A stretch of 64,000 nt of DNA from Streptomyces sp. 549 (GCF_030124175.1 NZ_JASKMT010000003.1:186001-250000), one strand, 5' to 3'; shown: positions 52,080-61,747, counted from the stretch's first letter. Numbers and translations: made by a program. The notes: generated by a model from the letters alone, not told the origin.

Positions 52080-52691
52080 TCAGCGCACCAGACCCCACCG
52101 GAAGCCGAGGGCCACGGCGTGCGCCCGGTCGGAGGCGCCGAGTTTCTTGAACAGCCGGCGGGCGTGAGTCTTGACCGTGTCCTCGGAGAGGAACAGCTCC
52201 CGGCCGATCTCGGCGTTCGAGCGGCCGTGGCTCATGCCCTCCAGCACCTGGATCTCCCGGGCCGTGAGGGTCGGCGCCGCGCCCATCTCGGCGGACCTGA
52301 GCCTGCGCGGCGCGAGCCGCCAGGTCGGGTCGGCCAGAGCCTGGGTGACCGTGGCCCGCAGTTCCGCCCGGGAGGCGTCCTTGTGCAGGTAGCCGCGCGC
52401 TCCGGCGGCGACGGCGAGCGCCACGCCGTCCAGGTCCTCCGCGACGGTCAGCATGATGATGCGGGCCCCCGGGTCGGCGGAGAGCAGTCGCCGCACCGTC
52501 TCGACGCCGCCCAGGCCGGGCATGCGCACGTCCATCAGGACCAGGTCGGACCGGTCGGCCCCCCAGCGGCGGAGGACTTCCTCGCCGTTGGCCGCCGTGG
52601 TAACCCGCTCGACACCGGGCACGGTCGCGACCGCGCGGCGCAGCGCCTCTCGGGCGAGCGGGGAGTCGTCGCATACGAGGACGGAAGTCAT
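52080..52691 (-). CDS. bldM: Developmental response regulator BldM
   Basis: A 203-residue atypical response regulator required for aerial hyphae formation and sporulation. The receiver begins TSVLVCDDSPLAREALRRAV, with D54 in VLMDVRMPG, and the LuxR-type HTH reads LTAREIQVLEGMSHGRSNAEIGRELFLSEDTVKTHARRLFKKLGA. BldM is known to act as homodimer and as heterodimer with WhiI, without normal phosphorylation. The ATG chosen gives the known family length; the open frame upstream is 5' leader. The upstream DNA holds a perfect sigma-BldN consensus promoter, as in S. coelicolor. Confidence 0.97.
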   Translation of the reverse strand: MTSVLVCDDSPLAREALRRAVATVPGVERVTTAANGEEVLRRWGADRSDLVLMDVRMPGLGGVETVRRLLSADPGARIIMLTVAEDLDGVALAVAAGARGYLHKDASRAELRATVTQALADPTWRLAPRRLRSAEMGAAPTLTAREIQVLEGMSHGRSNAEIGRELFLSEDTVKTHARRLFKKLGASDRAHAVALGFRWGLVR

Positions 52692-52813
52692 GGCCGCCCT
52701 CCGCTGCTGCTGCGCATCACCTTGAGCCTCCAGGCTGTTACGAATCGTCACCTGAGCGGTCGACTGCCCCGGACACCTGCCCGAGTGCGTATTACGCCAA
52801 CCGCCTCGCACAC

Positions 52814-52841
52814 TCAACGACGGTCACCCAAAAGAGTTACG
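52814..52841 (-). promoter_or_regulatory. Sigma-BldN-dependent promoter of bldM
   Basis: On the minus strand, CGTAAC and CGTTGA are separated by exactly 16 bases, the established sigma-BldN consensus. It lies about 125 bases before the bldM start codon and points at it. This places bldM under sigma-BldN, the ECF sigma factor of the aerial-development pathway. Confidence 0.85.
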
Positions 52842-52995
52842 GGTGAGCAGATCGGCCTTCGGCACCCTGTGTGAGCGCGTGCGCACCCAGGGAGTCGAAG
52901 CGGTCACCCTCTTCGAGCAATCCCACTGTGCCCTATATGGAGGCTTTTGCTTCCCTTTTGTGGCGTCCATGGCTAAATTCGCAAAGAGTCATATT

Positions 52996-53020
52996 TACAT
53001 CTACTAAGAAGATAGATGTA
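52996..53020. promoter_or_regulatory. Perfect AT-rich inverted repeat in bldM-whiD intergenic region
   Basis: TACATCTA-N9-TAGATGTA, eight-base perfect arms, 127 bases upstream of whiD. It lies in a low-GC island of about 60 bases (TTCGCAAAGAGTCATATTTACATC...). Candidate binding site or RNA hairpin at the whiD promoter. Confidence 0.6.
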
Positions 53021-53146
53021 CGGTCGGCAGTGTCGTGGTCGCTCTGAGTGCACGAGAGCGTCCCTGGTGAGTGCTCCGCTCCGACCACCGCCTCCGGTGC
53101 CCACGGCCGGCCGACCACCAGCAGCAGTGCTCCGAGAGGACGAGCA

Positions 53147-53458
53147 ATGGCAGATTTCTCCCGCCTTCCGGGCCCCAACGCCGACCTGTGGGACTGGCAG
53201 CTCCTGGCAGCGTGCCGGGGAGTCGACAGTTCGCTCTTCTTCCACCCCGAGGGGGAACGCGGCGCCGCCCGCAGCGCACGCGAGACGTCCGCGAAGGAGG
53301 TGTGCATGCGCTGCCCGGTCCGCGCGGACTGCGCGGCACACGCCCTGGCCGTACGGGAGCCGTACGGCGTCTGGGGCGGCTTGACCGAGGACGAACGGGA
53401 AGAGCTGATGGGCCGGGCACGCACCCGCCTGGTGACCGCGCAGGGCCCCGCCCACTGA
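53147..53458 (+). CDS. whiD: WhiB-family iron-sulfur regulator WhiD
   Basis: A 103-residue WhiB-like protein with four cysteines (C23, C53, C56, C62) that ligate a [4Fe-4S] cluster. The GVWGG turn (75-79) binds the sigma-70 C-terminal region. Sequence and location opposite bldM identify it as WhiD, needed for late sporulation. AGAGGACGAGCA precedes the ATG. From the family it is an NO/O2-sensitive cluster protein that partners HrdB. Upstream lies the perfect AT-rich inverted repeat. Confidence 0.95.
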   Translation: MADFSRLPGPNADLWDWQLLAACRGVDSSLFFHPEGERGAARSARETSAKEVCMRCPVRADCAAHALAVREPYGVWGGLTEDEREELMGRARTRLVTAQGPAH

Positions 53459-53590
53459 CCCGAGCTCCGGGGAACACAGGCGAAGAAACGTATCGGCAGC
53501 GCTTCCGGGTGACGGCGGAAGAGGCCGCCGCCACCCGGCGCCGCCGCAGCGGGCCACAGCTGCGGCGGGCGCGCGTCGGCCCGCCGGGCG

Positions 53591-53634
53591 GCGGGCGGAC
53601 GCGGGTCAGCGGGCGGACGCGGGTCAGCGGGCGG
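53591..53634. repeat. 18-bp tandem repeat covering the LysR stop codon
   Basis: Two perfect copies of GCGGGCGGACGCGGGTCA, plus an eight-base third start, cover the 3' end of the LysR gene and the convergent end of the whiD region. The LysR stop TGA lies inside the repeat. Confidence 0.8.
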
Positions 53635-54523
53635 CGGTGCGGGCGAGGCGGTCCAGCATCGCCGCGACCGCGGGCACACGCGCAAGGTCGGGCAGGGAGA
53701 GCGCGACGACCTCGCGCCGCACCTCCGGCACCATCTCCACCGTGCGCACGCCGGTGGTGCGCACGGACTCGACCGCCAGCTGCGGCAGCACAGCCACGCC
53801 GAGCCCCGCCCCGACCAGTCCGACGACGGCCGGGTAGTCGTCGGTGGCGAAGTCGATGCGCGGGCTGAACCCCGCCGCCTCGCACACCTGCACCAGGTGC
53901 CTGCGACACCTCGGGCACCCGGCGATCCACGGCTCCTCGGCGAGTTCGCCGATGCCGACACGCTCGGCCCGGCCGAAGCGGTGACCGTCGGGCACCAGGC
54001 CCACCAGGCGGTCGGTGACCAGCGGGCGGACCACCAGGTCGTGCCACTCGTCCGCGTCACCGGCGTCACCCGGATAGCGGAACGCCAGCGCGATGTCGCA
54101 GTCGCCCGCGCGCAGCATCTCCACCGAGCGCGGCGGCTCGGCCTCCACCAGCGACACCCGGGTGCCGGGGTGGTCGGCCCGCAGCGCGGCGACGGCGGCG
54201 GGAACCAGGCTGGAGCTGCCACTGGGGAAGGACACCAGCCGGACCCGCCCGGCACGCAGCCCGGTCAGCGCGGCGACCTCCTCCTCGGCGGCGGTCAGCG
54301 AGGCGAGCACCGACGCGGCGTGCCGCGCCAGCACCTCGCCGGACTCGGTGAGCCGCATCTCCCTTCCCGTCCGGATCAGCAGGGGCGTGCCCACCGACTG
54401 CTCCAGCGCCTTCATCTGCTGGCTGACGGCGGGCTGGGTACAGCCGAGCTCACGGGCCGCGGCGGAGAACGAGCCGGTGCCGGCGACCGCACGCAGCACC
54501 CGCAGGTGACGGGCTTCGATCAT
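53624..54523 (-). CDS. LysR-family transcriptional regulator
   Basis: A 299-residue LysR regulator. The HTH is MIEARHLRVLRAVAGTGSFSAAARELGCTQPAVSQQMKALEQ, followed by a linker helix and the periplasmic-binding-like effector domain (VRLVSFPSGSSSLVPAAVAALRADHPGTRVSLVEAEP). It is divergent from a MOSC-domain gene with only 81 bases between, and an inverted repeat there is the likely operator. The start is 17 codons downstream of the longest frame. Three Cys (IAGCPRCRRHLVQVC) in the effector domain are unusual and may be redox or metal sensors. Confidence 0.9.
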   Translation of the reverse strand: MIEARHLRVLRAVAGTGSFSAAARELGCTQPAVSQQMKALEQSVGTPLLIRTGREMRLTESGEVLARHAASVLASLTAAEEEVAALTGLRAGRVRLVSFPSGSSSLVPAAVAALRADHPGTRVSLVEAEPPRSVEMLRAGDCDIALAFRYPGDAGDADEWHDLVVRPLVTDRLVGLVPDGHRFGRAERVGIGELAEEPWIAGCPRCRRHLVQVCEAAGFSPRIDFATDDYPAVVGLVGAGLGVAVLPQLAVESVRTTGVRTVEMVPEVRREVVALSLPDLARVPAVAAMLDRLARTAAR

Positions 54524-54530
54524 TCCCCCA

Positions 54531-54580
54531 CCATAAGCGACACTTGGGGCGCGGTGCGAATATCCTCTTGCCACTTATGG
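54531..54580. promoter_or_regulatory. Inverted repeat in LysR-MOSC promoter region
   Basis: CCATAAG and CTTATGG arms, separated by 36 bases, lie just upstream of both divergent genes. Placement fits a LysR operator. Confidence 0.5.
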
Positions 54581-54604
54581 AGCATGCGTCCTACCGTTCC
54601 CGGT

Positions 54605-55267
54605 ATGCAGCTGATCTCCGTGAACCTCGGCACCGCGACGCCGCTCGAGCACCCGCACGGCGGCAAGGAGGCCACCGGCATCACCAAGCGCCCCGCCGCC
54701 GGACCGGTGCGGATCAGCGCCCCGGGCCCGAAGGGCGTCGGCGGCAGCGGCCTCGCGGGCGACACCATCGTCAACCTCAAGCACCACGGCGGCGACGACC
54801 AGGCCGTCTACGCCTTCGCCCGTGAGGATCTCGACCACTGGGCCGCCGAGTTGGGACGCCCGCTCCCGCACGGCTCGTTCGGGGAGAACCTCACCACCGG
54901 CGGCGTCGACGTCAACGAGGCCCTGATCGGTGAGCGTTGGCGCATCGGCGGGCCGGACGGGCCGCTGCTGGGGGTCAGTTGCGCGCGCATTCCGTGCCGC
55001 ACGTTCGCCGACCGGCTGGGTGAGCGGGGCTGGGTGCGGAGGTTCACGCAGGCGGCCCGGCCGGGCGCGTACCTGCGGGTCGTCGAACCGGGCGAGGTGC
55101 GCTCGGGGGACGTCGTCGAGCGGACGCACCGGCCGGACCACGAGGTGAGCGTCACGTTCCTCTTCCGCGCGTGCACCACCGAACCGCACCTGCTCCCCGG
55201 GGTGCTGGCCGCCGGGGACGCGCTTCCGGCCGACATCCGGGCCGCGGCCGGCAAGCGCACCGACTGA
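54605..55267 (+). CDS. MOSC domain-containing protein (YiiM-like)
   Basis: A 220-residue MOSC-domain protein. The start MQLISVNLGTATPLEHPHGGKEATGI and GDTIVNLKHHGGDDQAVYAFAREDLDHW are characteristic of the YiiM-like group. GSFGENLTTGGVDVNEALIGERWRIG follows, and a conserved Cys lies in SCARIPCRTF. MOSC proteins act in molybdenum-cofactor sulfur transfer or, for YiiM, detoxify N-hydroxylated purines. The start codon lies after CTACCGTTCCCGGT with no Shine-Dalgarno, so a leaderless transcript is likely. Divergent from the LysR regulator, which may control it. Confidence 0.88.
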   Translation: MQLISVNLGTATPLEHPHGGKEATGITKRPAAGPVRISAPGPKGVGGSGLAGDTIVNLKHHGGDDQAVYAFAREDLDHWAAELGRPLPHGSFGENLTTGGVDVNEALIGERWRIGGPDGPLLGVSCARIPCRTFADRLGERGWVRRFTQAARPGAYLRVVEPGEVRSGDVVERTHRPDHEVSVTFLFRACTTEPHLLPGVLAAGDALPADIRAAAGKRTD

Positions 55268-55366
55268 ACCACCGGCCCCGGCACGCACATGGCGCCCGCG
55301 CCCGCGCACCCGGCGCACCCGTCGTATCCGCCGCACCCGAGAGGAAGTGGCCCGGAGGGGGGCGAA

Positions 55367-55394
55367 GCCGGGCACCGGGGACAGGGTGCCCGGC
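55367..55394 (+). terminator. Terminator after the MOSC gene
   Basis: Perfect ten-base arms (GCCGGGCACC / GGTGCCCGGC) with an eight-base loop lie between the MOSC and SDR genes, about 40 bases before the SDR start. Confidence 0.7.
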
Positions 55395-55434
55395 AGCAGC
55401 ACGGCGGCCACCGGGCGGCCGCTACCGTTCCGGT

Positions 55435-56208
55435 ATGACGACTGCACTGATTACCGGGGCGACCGCCGGCCTGGGTGCCGCCTTCGCCCGCAGGCTCGCC
55501 CGGGACGGGCGTGACGTGGTGCTGGTCGCGCGGGACGCCGACCGGCTGAGCGACCACGCGACCGAGCTGCACGACCGCCACGGCATCGAGGCGTCCGTGC
55601 TCGCCGCGGACCTGTCCACCGACGAGGGCATCAGTGCGGTCGAGGAACGTCTCGCCGACCGCACCCACCCGGTGGACCTGCTGGTCAACAACGCGGGATT
55701 CGGGCTCAAGGGCCGCTATCTGGAAGTCCCGATGGCGGACGAGCTGACCATGCTGAAGGTGCACTGCGAGGCGGTGTTGCGGCTGACGTCGGCGGCGGCC
55801 GGGCAGATGCGCGAGCGGGGCCGCGGCGGGGTGGTGAACGTGGCGTCGGTGGCGGCGTTCGTCCCGCGCGGCACCTACGGGGCGAGCAAGGCGTGGATCG
55901 TGCAGTTCACCCAGGGCGCCGCGGAGGACCTGGCGGACAGCGGTGTGCGGCTGATGGCACTGTGCCCGGGGTTCGTGCGCACGGAGTTCCACGAGAGGGC
56001 CGGCATGGCGGTGGACTCGGTGCCGAGCTGGATGTGGCTGGAGGCGGACCGGGTGGTGGAGGCCGCGCTCAAGGACCTCGCCCGGGGCAAGACACTGTCG
56101 GTGCCGGACCCGCGCTACAAGACGCTGATGGGCGCCACCAAGCTGGTGCCGCGCGGCGTGCTCGGCAAGCTGTCGTCCGGCTCGGGCCGCCGCTACGGCC
56201 CGCAGTGA
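55435..56208 (+). CDS. Short-chain dehydrogenase/reductase
   Basis: A 257-residue SDR. The cofactor motif TGATAGLG (7-14), NNAGFG at about 87-92, catalytic Ser in NVASVAAFV, and YGASK holding Tyr and Lys are all present. NADP(H) is likely from VARDADRL. Substrate unknown; the closest look is the classical SDR group with ITGATAGLGAAFARRLA, often acting on ketones. The ATG follows CTACCGTTCCGGT with no Shine-Dalgarno, nearly the same as the MOSC gene upstream, suggesting a leaderless start. Confidence 0.92.
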   Translation: MTTALITGATAGLGAAFARRLARDGRDVVLVARDADRLSDHATELHDRHGIEASVLAADLSTDEGISAVEERLADRTHPVDLLVNNAGFGLKGRYLEVPMADELTMLKVHCEAVLRLTSAAAGQMRERGRGGVVNVASVAAFVPRGTYGASKAWIVQFTQGAAEDLADSGVRLMALCPGFVRTEFHERAGMAVDSVPSWMWLEADRVVEAALKDLARGKTLSVPDPRYKTLMGATKLVPRGVLGKLSSGSGRRYGPQ

Positions 56209-56253
56209 CGAGCCGCGGCCACGGGTGACGGGCTGCGGCCCCCGGTGACGGGT

Positions 56254-56295
56254 CAGGCCCGCCGCCCCGGGTGAACCTGCGGGGTGGCGGGCCTG
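56254..56295. terminator. Bidirectional terminator between SDR and groEL1
   Basis: Fifteen-base arms (CAGGCCCGCC... / ...GGCGGGCCTG) with one wobble pair lie between the convergent genes. Confidence 0.7.
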
Positions 56296-56314
56296 AACGG
56301 CACGTCCGGGGTGC

Positions 56315-56340
56315 GGCACCCGCCGCGAACGGCGGGCGCC
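56315..56340 (-). terminator. Second hairpin close to the groEL1 stop
   Basis: GGCACCCGCCG / CGGCGGGCGCC arms with a CGAA loop and one mismatch lie eight bases past the groEL1 stop; it probably ends that transcript. Confidence 0.65.
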
Positions 56341-56347
56341 TGCGGCG

Positions 56348-57976
<1,629 letters not shown>

Positions 57977-58075
57977 TTACGGGTGTCCTCTCAGTCCTCA
58001 ACATGCGAACCGCGCCCCGGCCCCGGCTGTCGGAACAGTTGGGATCAGGGCGCGGAACGGAAATACTGTGGTGGC

Positions 58076-58384
58076 TTACTTCTCGACGATCGCGAGAACG
58101 TCGCGAGCCGAGAGGACGAGGTACTCCTCGTTGTTGTACTTCACCTCGGTGCCGCCGTACTTGCTGTAGAGCACGATGTCGCCGACCTTCACGTCGAGTT
58201 CGACACGCTTGCCGTCCTCGATCCGGCCCGGGCCCACAGCGAGGACGGTGCCCTCCTGGGGCTTCTCCTTCGCGGTGTCCGGAATGACCAGGCCAGAGGC
58301 CGTGGTCTGCTCGGCGTCGAGCGGCTGGACCACAATGCGGTCCTCGAGCGGCTTGATGGCAACCTTGGAGCTGGCGGTCGTCAC
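58076..58384 (-). CDS. groES: Co-chaperonin GroES
   Basis: A 102-residue heptameric lid of the GroEL chamber. [46 protein letters not shown] includes the mobile loop, and [25 protein letters not shown] is the roof part. GTG start has GGGGGAGG. First gene of the groES-groEL1 operon; heat-inducible by loss of HrcA repression at the two CIRCE sites. Confidence 0.97.
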   Translation of the reverse strand: MTTASSKVAIKPLEDRIVVQPLDAEQTTASGLVIPDTAKEKPQEGTVLAVGPGRIEDGKRVELDVKVGDIVLYSKYGGTEVKYNNEEYLVLSARDVLAIVEK

Positions 58385-58481
58385 GATCCGACCTCCCCCT
58401 TCGGAGATCTCACGGGGTCAATGTCTGGGGTACGACCTGGTAGGTCCGTCGTCGCGGGTGCCGGACCTGCCTGCCGTACTT

Positions 58482-58508
58482 CTGGCACTCCCTTAGGGAG
58501 AGTGCCAA
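58482..58508. promoter_or_regulatory. CIRCE operator 1 (HrcA site)
   Basis: Nine-base arms CTGGCACTC and GAGTGCCAA with a nine-base spacer, one base from perfect symmetry, match TTAGCACTC-N9-GAGTGCTAA at all core positions. It covers the start of transcription of groES. Confidence 0.9.
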
Positions 58509-58513
58509 CGCCG

Positions 58514-58542
58514 ACATTATGCCGCTGCTAGCACTCGGTCAA
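58514..58542 (-). promoter_or_regulatory. Vegetative promoter of groES-groEL1
   Basis: TTGACC and TAATGT with a 17-base spacer on the minus strand. The -35 lies in the spacer of CIRCE 2 and the start point falls in or next to CIRCE 1, so HrcA at either site blocks RNA polymerase. Confidence 0.85.
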
Positions 58543-58554
58543 GCCGAGTGCCAA
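58528..58554. promoter_or_regulatory. CIRCE operator 2 (HrcA site)
   Basis: CTAGCACTC-N9-GAGTGCCAA, a near-perfect CIRCE, 46 bases from the first (centre to centre). The two operators bracket the -10 region. Confidence 0.9.
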
Positions 58555-58680
58555 TCCAGCGCCCCCGCACACGTCCCCCGGCAGCCCTTCGCACCCCGCC
58601 GGACGCCCACGGAAGCTACCCTGGGCGAAGGACCGCAACGCGCCGCGCCAAGCGTCGTGCCGAGCACAGAGGCTGCGCGG

Positions 58681-59301
58681 ATGACCGCAGAACCAGTGAC
58701 CTCCGAAGCGGACGACGCCCCCCTGCCGGCCTGGTTCTATCCCCCGCCGAACGGTTGGACCGCCGACGACCTGGACCGGCTGCCACCGTCCGCGCCCCGC
58801 TTCGAACTGATCGACGGAACCCTCGTGTTGCGCTCGCCGCAGACCTACTTCCACAGCACGGTGATGCGGCGGCTCGCCAACGCGATGGAGATCGCAGCCC
58901 CCGGGGACCTCCGAGTGGTGGTGGAGATGACCGTGCGGCTCGGCGAGAGGCAGCGTCCCGAGCCCGACATCCTGGTCGTCAACGCCGCGCCGACCACCAC
59001 CCGTACCGCCTTCACCCCCGACGAGGTCGAACTCGCCGTGGAGATCGTCTCCGCCGAGTCCCGCGAACGGGACCGCAGGGCGAAGCCCCAGCGGTACGCA
59101 GAGGCGGGGATCCGGCACTTCTGGCGGGTCGAACGGGAGGACGGCGGCGGCGGTGCCGGGCAGGACGCCCCGGTGGTGCACGTCTGCGAACTCGACGACA
59201 CCACCGGGAGCTACGTGCCCACCGGCATCCACCGCGGCCGGATGACCGTCCCCGTGCCCTTCGCGATGGACATCGACCTGACCGCGCTCTACCGGCGCTG
59301 A
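58681..59301 (+). CDS. Uma2 family (PD-(D/E)XK-like) protein, copy 2
   Basis: A 206-residue paralogue of the Uma2 protein at 24866-25492. It shares FELIDGTLVLRSPQTYFHS, PEPDILVVNAAP, VELAVEIVSAESRERDRRAKPQRYAEAGIRHFWRVE and the C-terminal MDIDLTALYRR. The nuclease-like E-I-V-S-A-E-S strand is kept. Divergent from groES, across about 300 bases that hold the CIRCE promoter and, downstream of it, a GCTACCCTGGGC promoter-like stretch. A terminator follows. Target unknown. Confidence 0.9.
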   Translation: MTAEPVTSEADDAPLPAWFYPPPNGWTADDLDRLPPSAPRFELIDGTLVLRSPQTYFHSTVMRRLANAMEIAAPGDLRVVVEMTVRLGERQRPEPDILVVNAAPTTTRTAFTPDEVELAVEIVSAESRERDRRAKPQRYAEAGIRHFWRVEREDGGGGAGQDAPVVHVCELDDTTGSYVPTGIHRGRMTVPVPFAMDIDLTALYRR

Positions 59302-59307
59302 ACAGGG

Positions 59308-59337
59308 CCGGCCCGCCCGGTGTCCCGGGCGGGCCGG
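59308..59337. terminator. Bidirectional terminator between Uma2 and deacetylase genes
   Basis: Perfect 13-base arms (CCGGCCCGCCCGG / CCGGGCGGGCCGG) with a four-base loop between two convergent genes. Confidence 0.8.
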
Positions 59338-59341
59338 GGCG

Positions 59342-60409
59342 TCAGATGTAGTCCTCCAGCTTCGCGAAGGCGTAGCCCTGGTCGGCCGCCACGCGCAGGG
59401 TGCGGCGGACCATGTCGGTCATGCTCCCGCCCCACTGCTCGGGGCCGCGGAAGTGGGTGAGGATGATGTCGCCGGGGTGGAACCTCTGGTCGGCCCGGCT
59501 CCAGTCGAAACGTTTCGCCCAGGCCTCCTCGGCCCACAGTGGGACCGCCCTGATGCCGCAGGAGGCGGCGGCGCGCAGCGTGTCGCGGTTGTAGGCGCCG
59601 TAGGGCGGACGGAAGAGGCCGGGCGCCTCGCCCATCTCCTTCCTCAGCACCTCCTGCTGCCCGCAGATCTCCTTGCGCTGCTGCTCGTAGGAGAGCTTGG
59701 GCATCTCCTTGTGGTGCAGGGTGTGGTTGTGGATGGCGACGCCGTCGTCCCGCATCCGCCGGAAGTACCCGTAGTCGTCGTTGGAGACGTAGTCCGCGAG
59801 GAACGCGCTGTAGGGCACCTCCAGCTCCCGCAGCATGGTCAGCAGCTCGGGGTCCTTCTCGTGGCCGTCGTCGATGGTCAGGAAGACGACCTTGTCCTCG
59901 GTCGGCACGCGGGTGATCACCGGCGGCAGTCCGCGGCCCGACAGGTGCCAGGGGTCGCTGACCGGTTCCAGCCGTTCGGCGGGCGGCGGGGGCGGGCGCA
60001 GCGGCAGCTTCTTCACCTTCCACCGCACCGCCGCGGACGCCCGCCGGGCCTCGGCCCGGCGCAGCCGGTCGGCGTAGGCGGCCAGCGAGGCGGCGGCCAG
60101 TTCCGCCTGGGCGCGCTGGGGAGCGCCCAGCGCGGGCTCGGGGCCGGCCAGCAGGGCGCCTGGCCGCCCGTCCGGCAGCCCCGGCGCGGCGGGCACACCC
60201 GGCGCGCCGGGCAGCACGCCGGGCCGTCCCGGCGCCTCACCGGCCAGCGGTTCGTCCAGTCGGGGCGGGGTGTCGGCGGTGTCGGGGCCTCCGGTGGCCG
60301 CGCAGGAGACCGCGAGCAACACGACCAGGGAGACGCCGCAGGCTCGGCGCAGGCGGCGTTGCACGGGGCGGTTGTGCACTCCGTGTCCCATTTGTGTGAT
60401 GAGCGACAT
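59342..60409 (-). CDS. Lipoprotein polysaccharide deacetylase (NodB homology)
   Basis: A 355-residue secreted lipoprotein. A signal peptide with lipobox AVSC (Cys near residue 36) anchors it in the outer face of the membrane. A Pro/Gly/Ala linker and a Lys/Arg-rich helical part precede the NodB deacetylase domain: FLTIDDGHEKDP with the catalytic and metal Asp pair, HNHTLHH with the metal His, and RPPYGAYN. C-terminal LTHFRGPEQWGGS completes motif 4-5. The enzyme removes N-acetyl groups from peptidoglycan or chitin-like polymer outside the membrane. The start is uncertain: MSLITQM at 60409 is chosen; MGHGVHN, 18 bases in, also works. Confidence 0.9.
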   Translation of the reverse strand: MSLITQMGHGVHNRPVQRRLRRACGVSLVVLLAVSCAATGGPDTADTPPRLDEPLAGEAPGRPGVLPGAPGVPAAPGLPDGRPGALLAGPEPALGAPQRAQAELAAASLAAYADRLRRAEARRASAAVRWKVKKLPLRPPPPPAERLEPVSDPWHLSGRGLPPVITRVPTEDKVVFLTIDDGHEKDPELLTMLRELEVPYSAFLADYVSNDDYGYFRRMRDDGVAIHNHTLHHKEMPKLSYEQQRKEICGQQEVLRKEMGEAPGLFRPPYGAYNRDTLRAAASCGIRAVPLWAEEAWAKRFDWSRADQRFHPGDIILTHFRGPEQWGGSMTDMVRRTLRVAADQGYAFAKLEDYI

Positions 60410-60472
60410 AACGCCGGATGCTGTCACCGGGACCGGCGCGGGCGGCGTCGGCATTCCGTGCGGGCTGGGAAA

Positions 60473-61747
60473 ATGGCCCGTGTGGCCGCATCCGAATCAC
60501 CCGACACGCCCGACACGCCCGGCGCCGCTCTCCACGGCGAGCAGTCCGCGGTCCGAGGCGCCCCCGCAGCACCCGACGCCGACGCCGACGTCGCCGACTT
60601 CGAGGCGCTGCTGACCGACGAGGGGCAGCAGCTGCTGGACGAGCTGCGCGACCACGACCCGGCCCGCGAGCTGGCCCTCGCCACCCGGTTGCGCCGCGAC
60701 CACCCGCCGCACCTGGTGTCGGCGGCGCTGGGGCAGGCCCGGCTGCGGCAGCGGGCGGTGGCCAAGTTCGGCGCGGACGACGCCCACCGGATGTACTTCA
60801 CGCCCGACGGCGTCGAGCAGGCGACCCGGTCCTCGGTGGCCGCGTACCGGGCCCGGCGCATCGCCGACCTGGGCGTCGGCCGGCTCGCCGACCTGTGCTG
60901 CGGCATCGGCGGCGACGCGCTCGCCCTCGCCCGCGCCGGTGTCGACGTGCTGGCCGTCGACCGCTCGCCGCTGGCCTGCGCCGTCCTGCGGGCCAACGCC
61001 GCCGCGCTGGGGCTGGCCGACCGGATCGAGGTGCGGCAGGCCGAGGTGCACGACGTCGCCCTCGGCGGCTTCGACGCCGTGTTCGTCGACCCGGCCCGCC
61101 GGGGCGGCCGGGGGCGGATCTTCGACCCGGAGTCCTACTCGCCGCCGCTGTCCTGGGCCCTGGAGGTGGCCGCGCGGGTGCCGCACGCCGCGCTGAAGAT
61201 CGCGCCGGGCGTGCCGCACGAGGCGCTGCCCGAGGCAGCCGAGGCCGAGTGGATCTCCGACGGCGGCGACGTCAAGGAGGCCGTGCTCTGGTTCGGCGGC
61301 ACGCCGGGCCGCCGCGCCACGCTGCTGCCCGGCGGCCACTCGCTGCCCGGCGCCGGGCTGCCCGATCCGGAGCCGGGCCCGGTCGGCCGCTACCTGCACG
61401 AGCCGGACGGCGCGGTGATCCGGGCCCACCTGGTCGCCGAGGTGGCGCAGCAGGTCCACGGCCGCCTGATCGACCCGACGATCGCGTACCTGACGGCGGA
61501 CGAGCTGCACCGCACGCCGTTCGCCCGCAGCTACGAGATCACCGACGTGATGCCCTTCCACCTCAAGCGGCTCAAGGCCCTGCTGCGGGAACGCGGGGTC
61601 GGGGTGCTGACGGTGAAGAAGCGGGGTTCGGCCGTGGAGCCCGAGGAGTTCCGCCGCCGGATGAAGCTGTCCGGCCCGCACTCCGCGACCGTCTTCCTCA
61701 CCCGCGTCGCCGGCGCCCCCTCGATGCTGCTCGGCCACCCGGTCTGA
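60473..61747 (+). CDS. Class I SAM-dependent methyltransferase, THUMP-like domain
   Basis: A 424-residue methyltransferase. The SAM motif I reads LADLCCGIGGDALALARAGVDVLAVDRSP (residues about 141-169), the motif VFVDPARRGGRGRIFDPESY is typical of the RNA/DNA-like group, and the C-terminal part (HLKRLKALLRERGVGVLTVKKRGSAVEPEEFRRRM) is the THUMP-like domain that ends such proteins. Substrate is unknown, with RNA the likely target by family. ATG at 60473, two codons before an in-frame GTG; GGGAAA just upstream. Divergent from the deacetylase, starts 63 bases apart. Confidence 0.85.
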   Translation: MARVAASESPDTPDTPGAALHGEQSAVRGAPAAPDADADVADFEALLTDEGQQLLDELRDHDPARELALATRLRRDHPPHLVSAALGQARLRQRAVAKFGADDAHRMYFTPDGVEQATRSSVAAYRARRIADLGVGRLADLCCGIGGDALALARAGVDVLAVDRSPLACAVLRANAAALGLADRIEVRQAEVHDVALGGFDAVFVDPARRGGRGRIFDPESYSPPLSWALEVAARVPHAALKIAPGVPHEALPEAAEAEWISDGGDVKEAVLWFGGTPGRRATLLPGGHSLPGAGLPDPEPGPVGRYLHEPDGAVIRAHLVAEVAQQVHGRLIDPTIAYLTADELHRTPFARSYEITDVMPFHLKRLKALLRERGVGVLTVKKRGSAVEPEEFRRRMKLSGPHSATVFLTRVAGAPSMLLGHPV

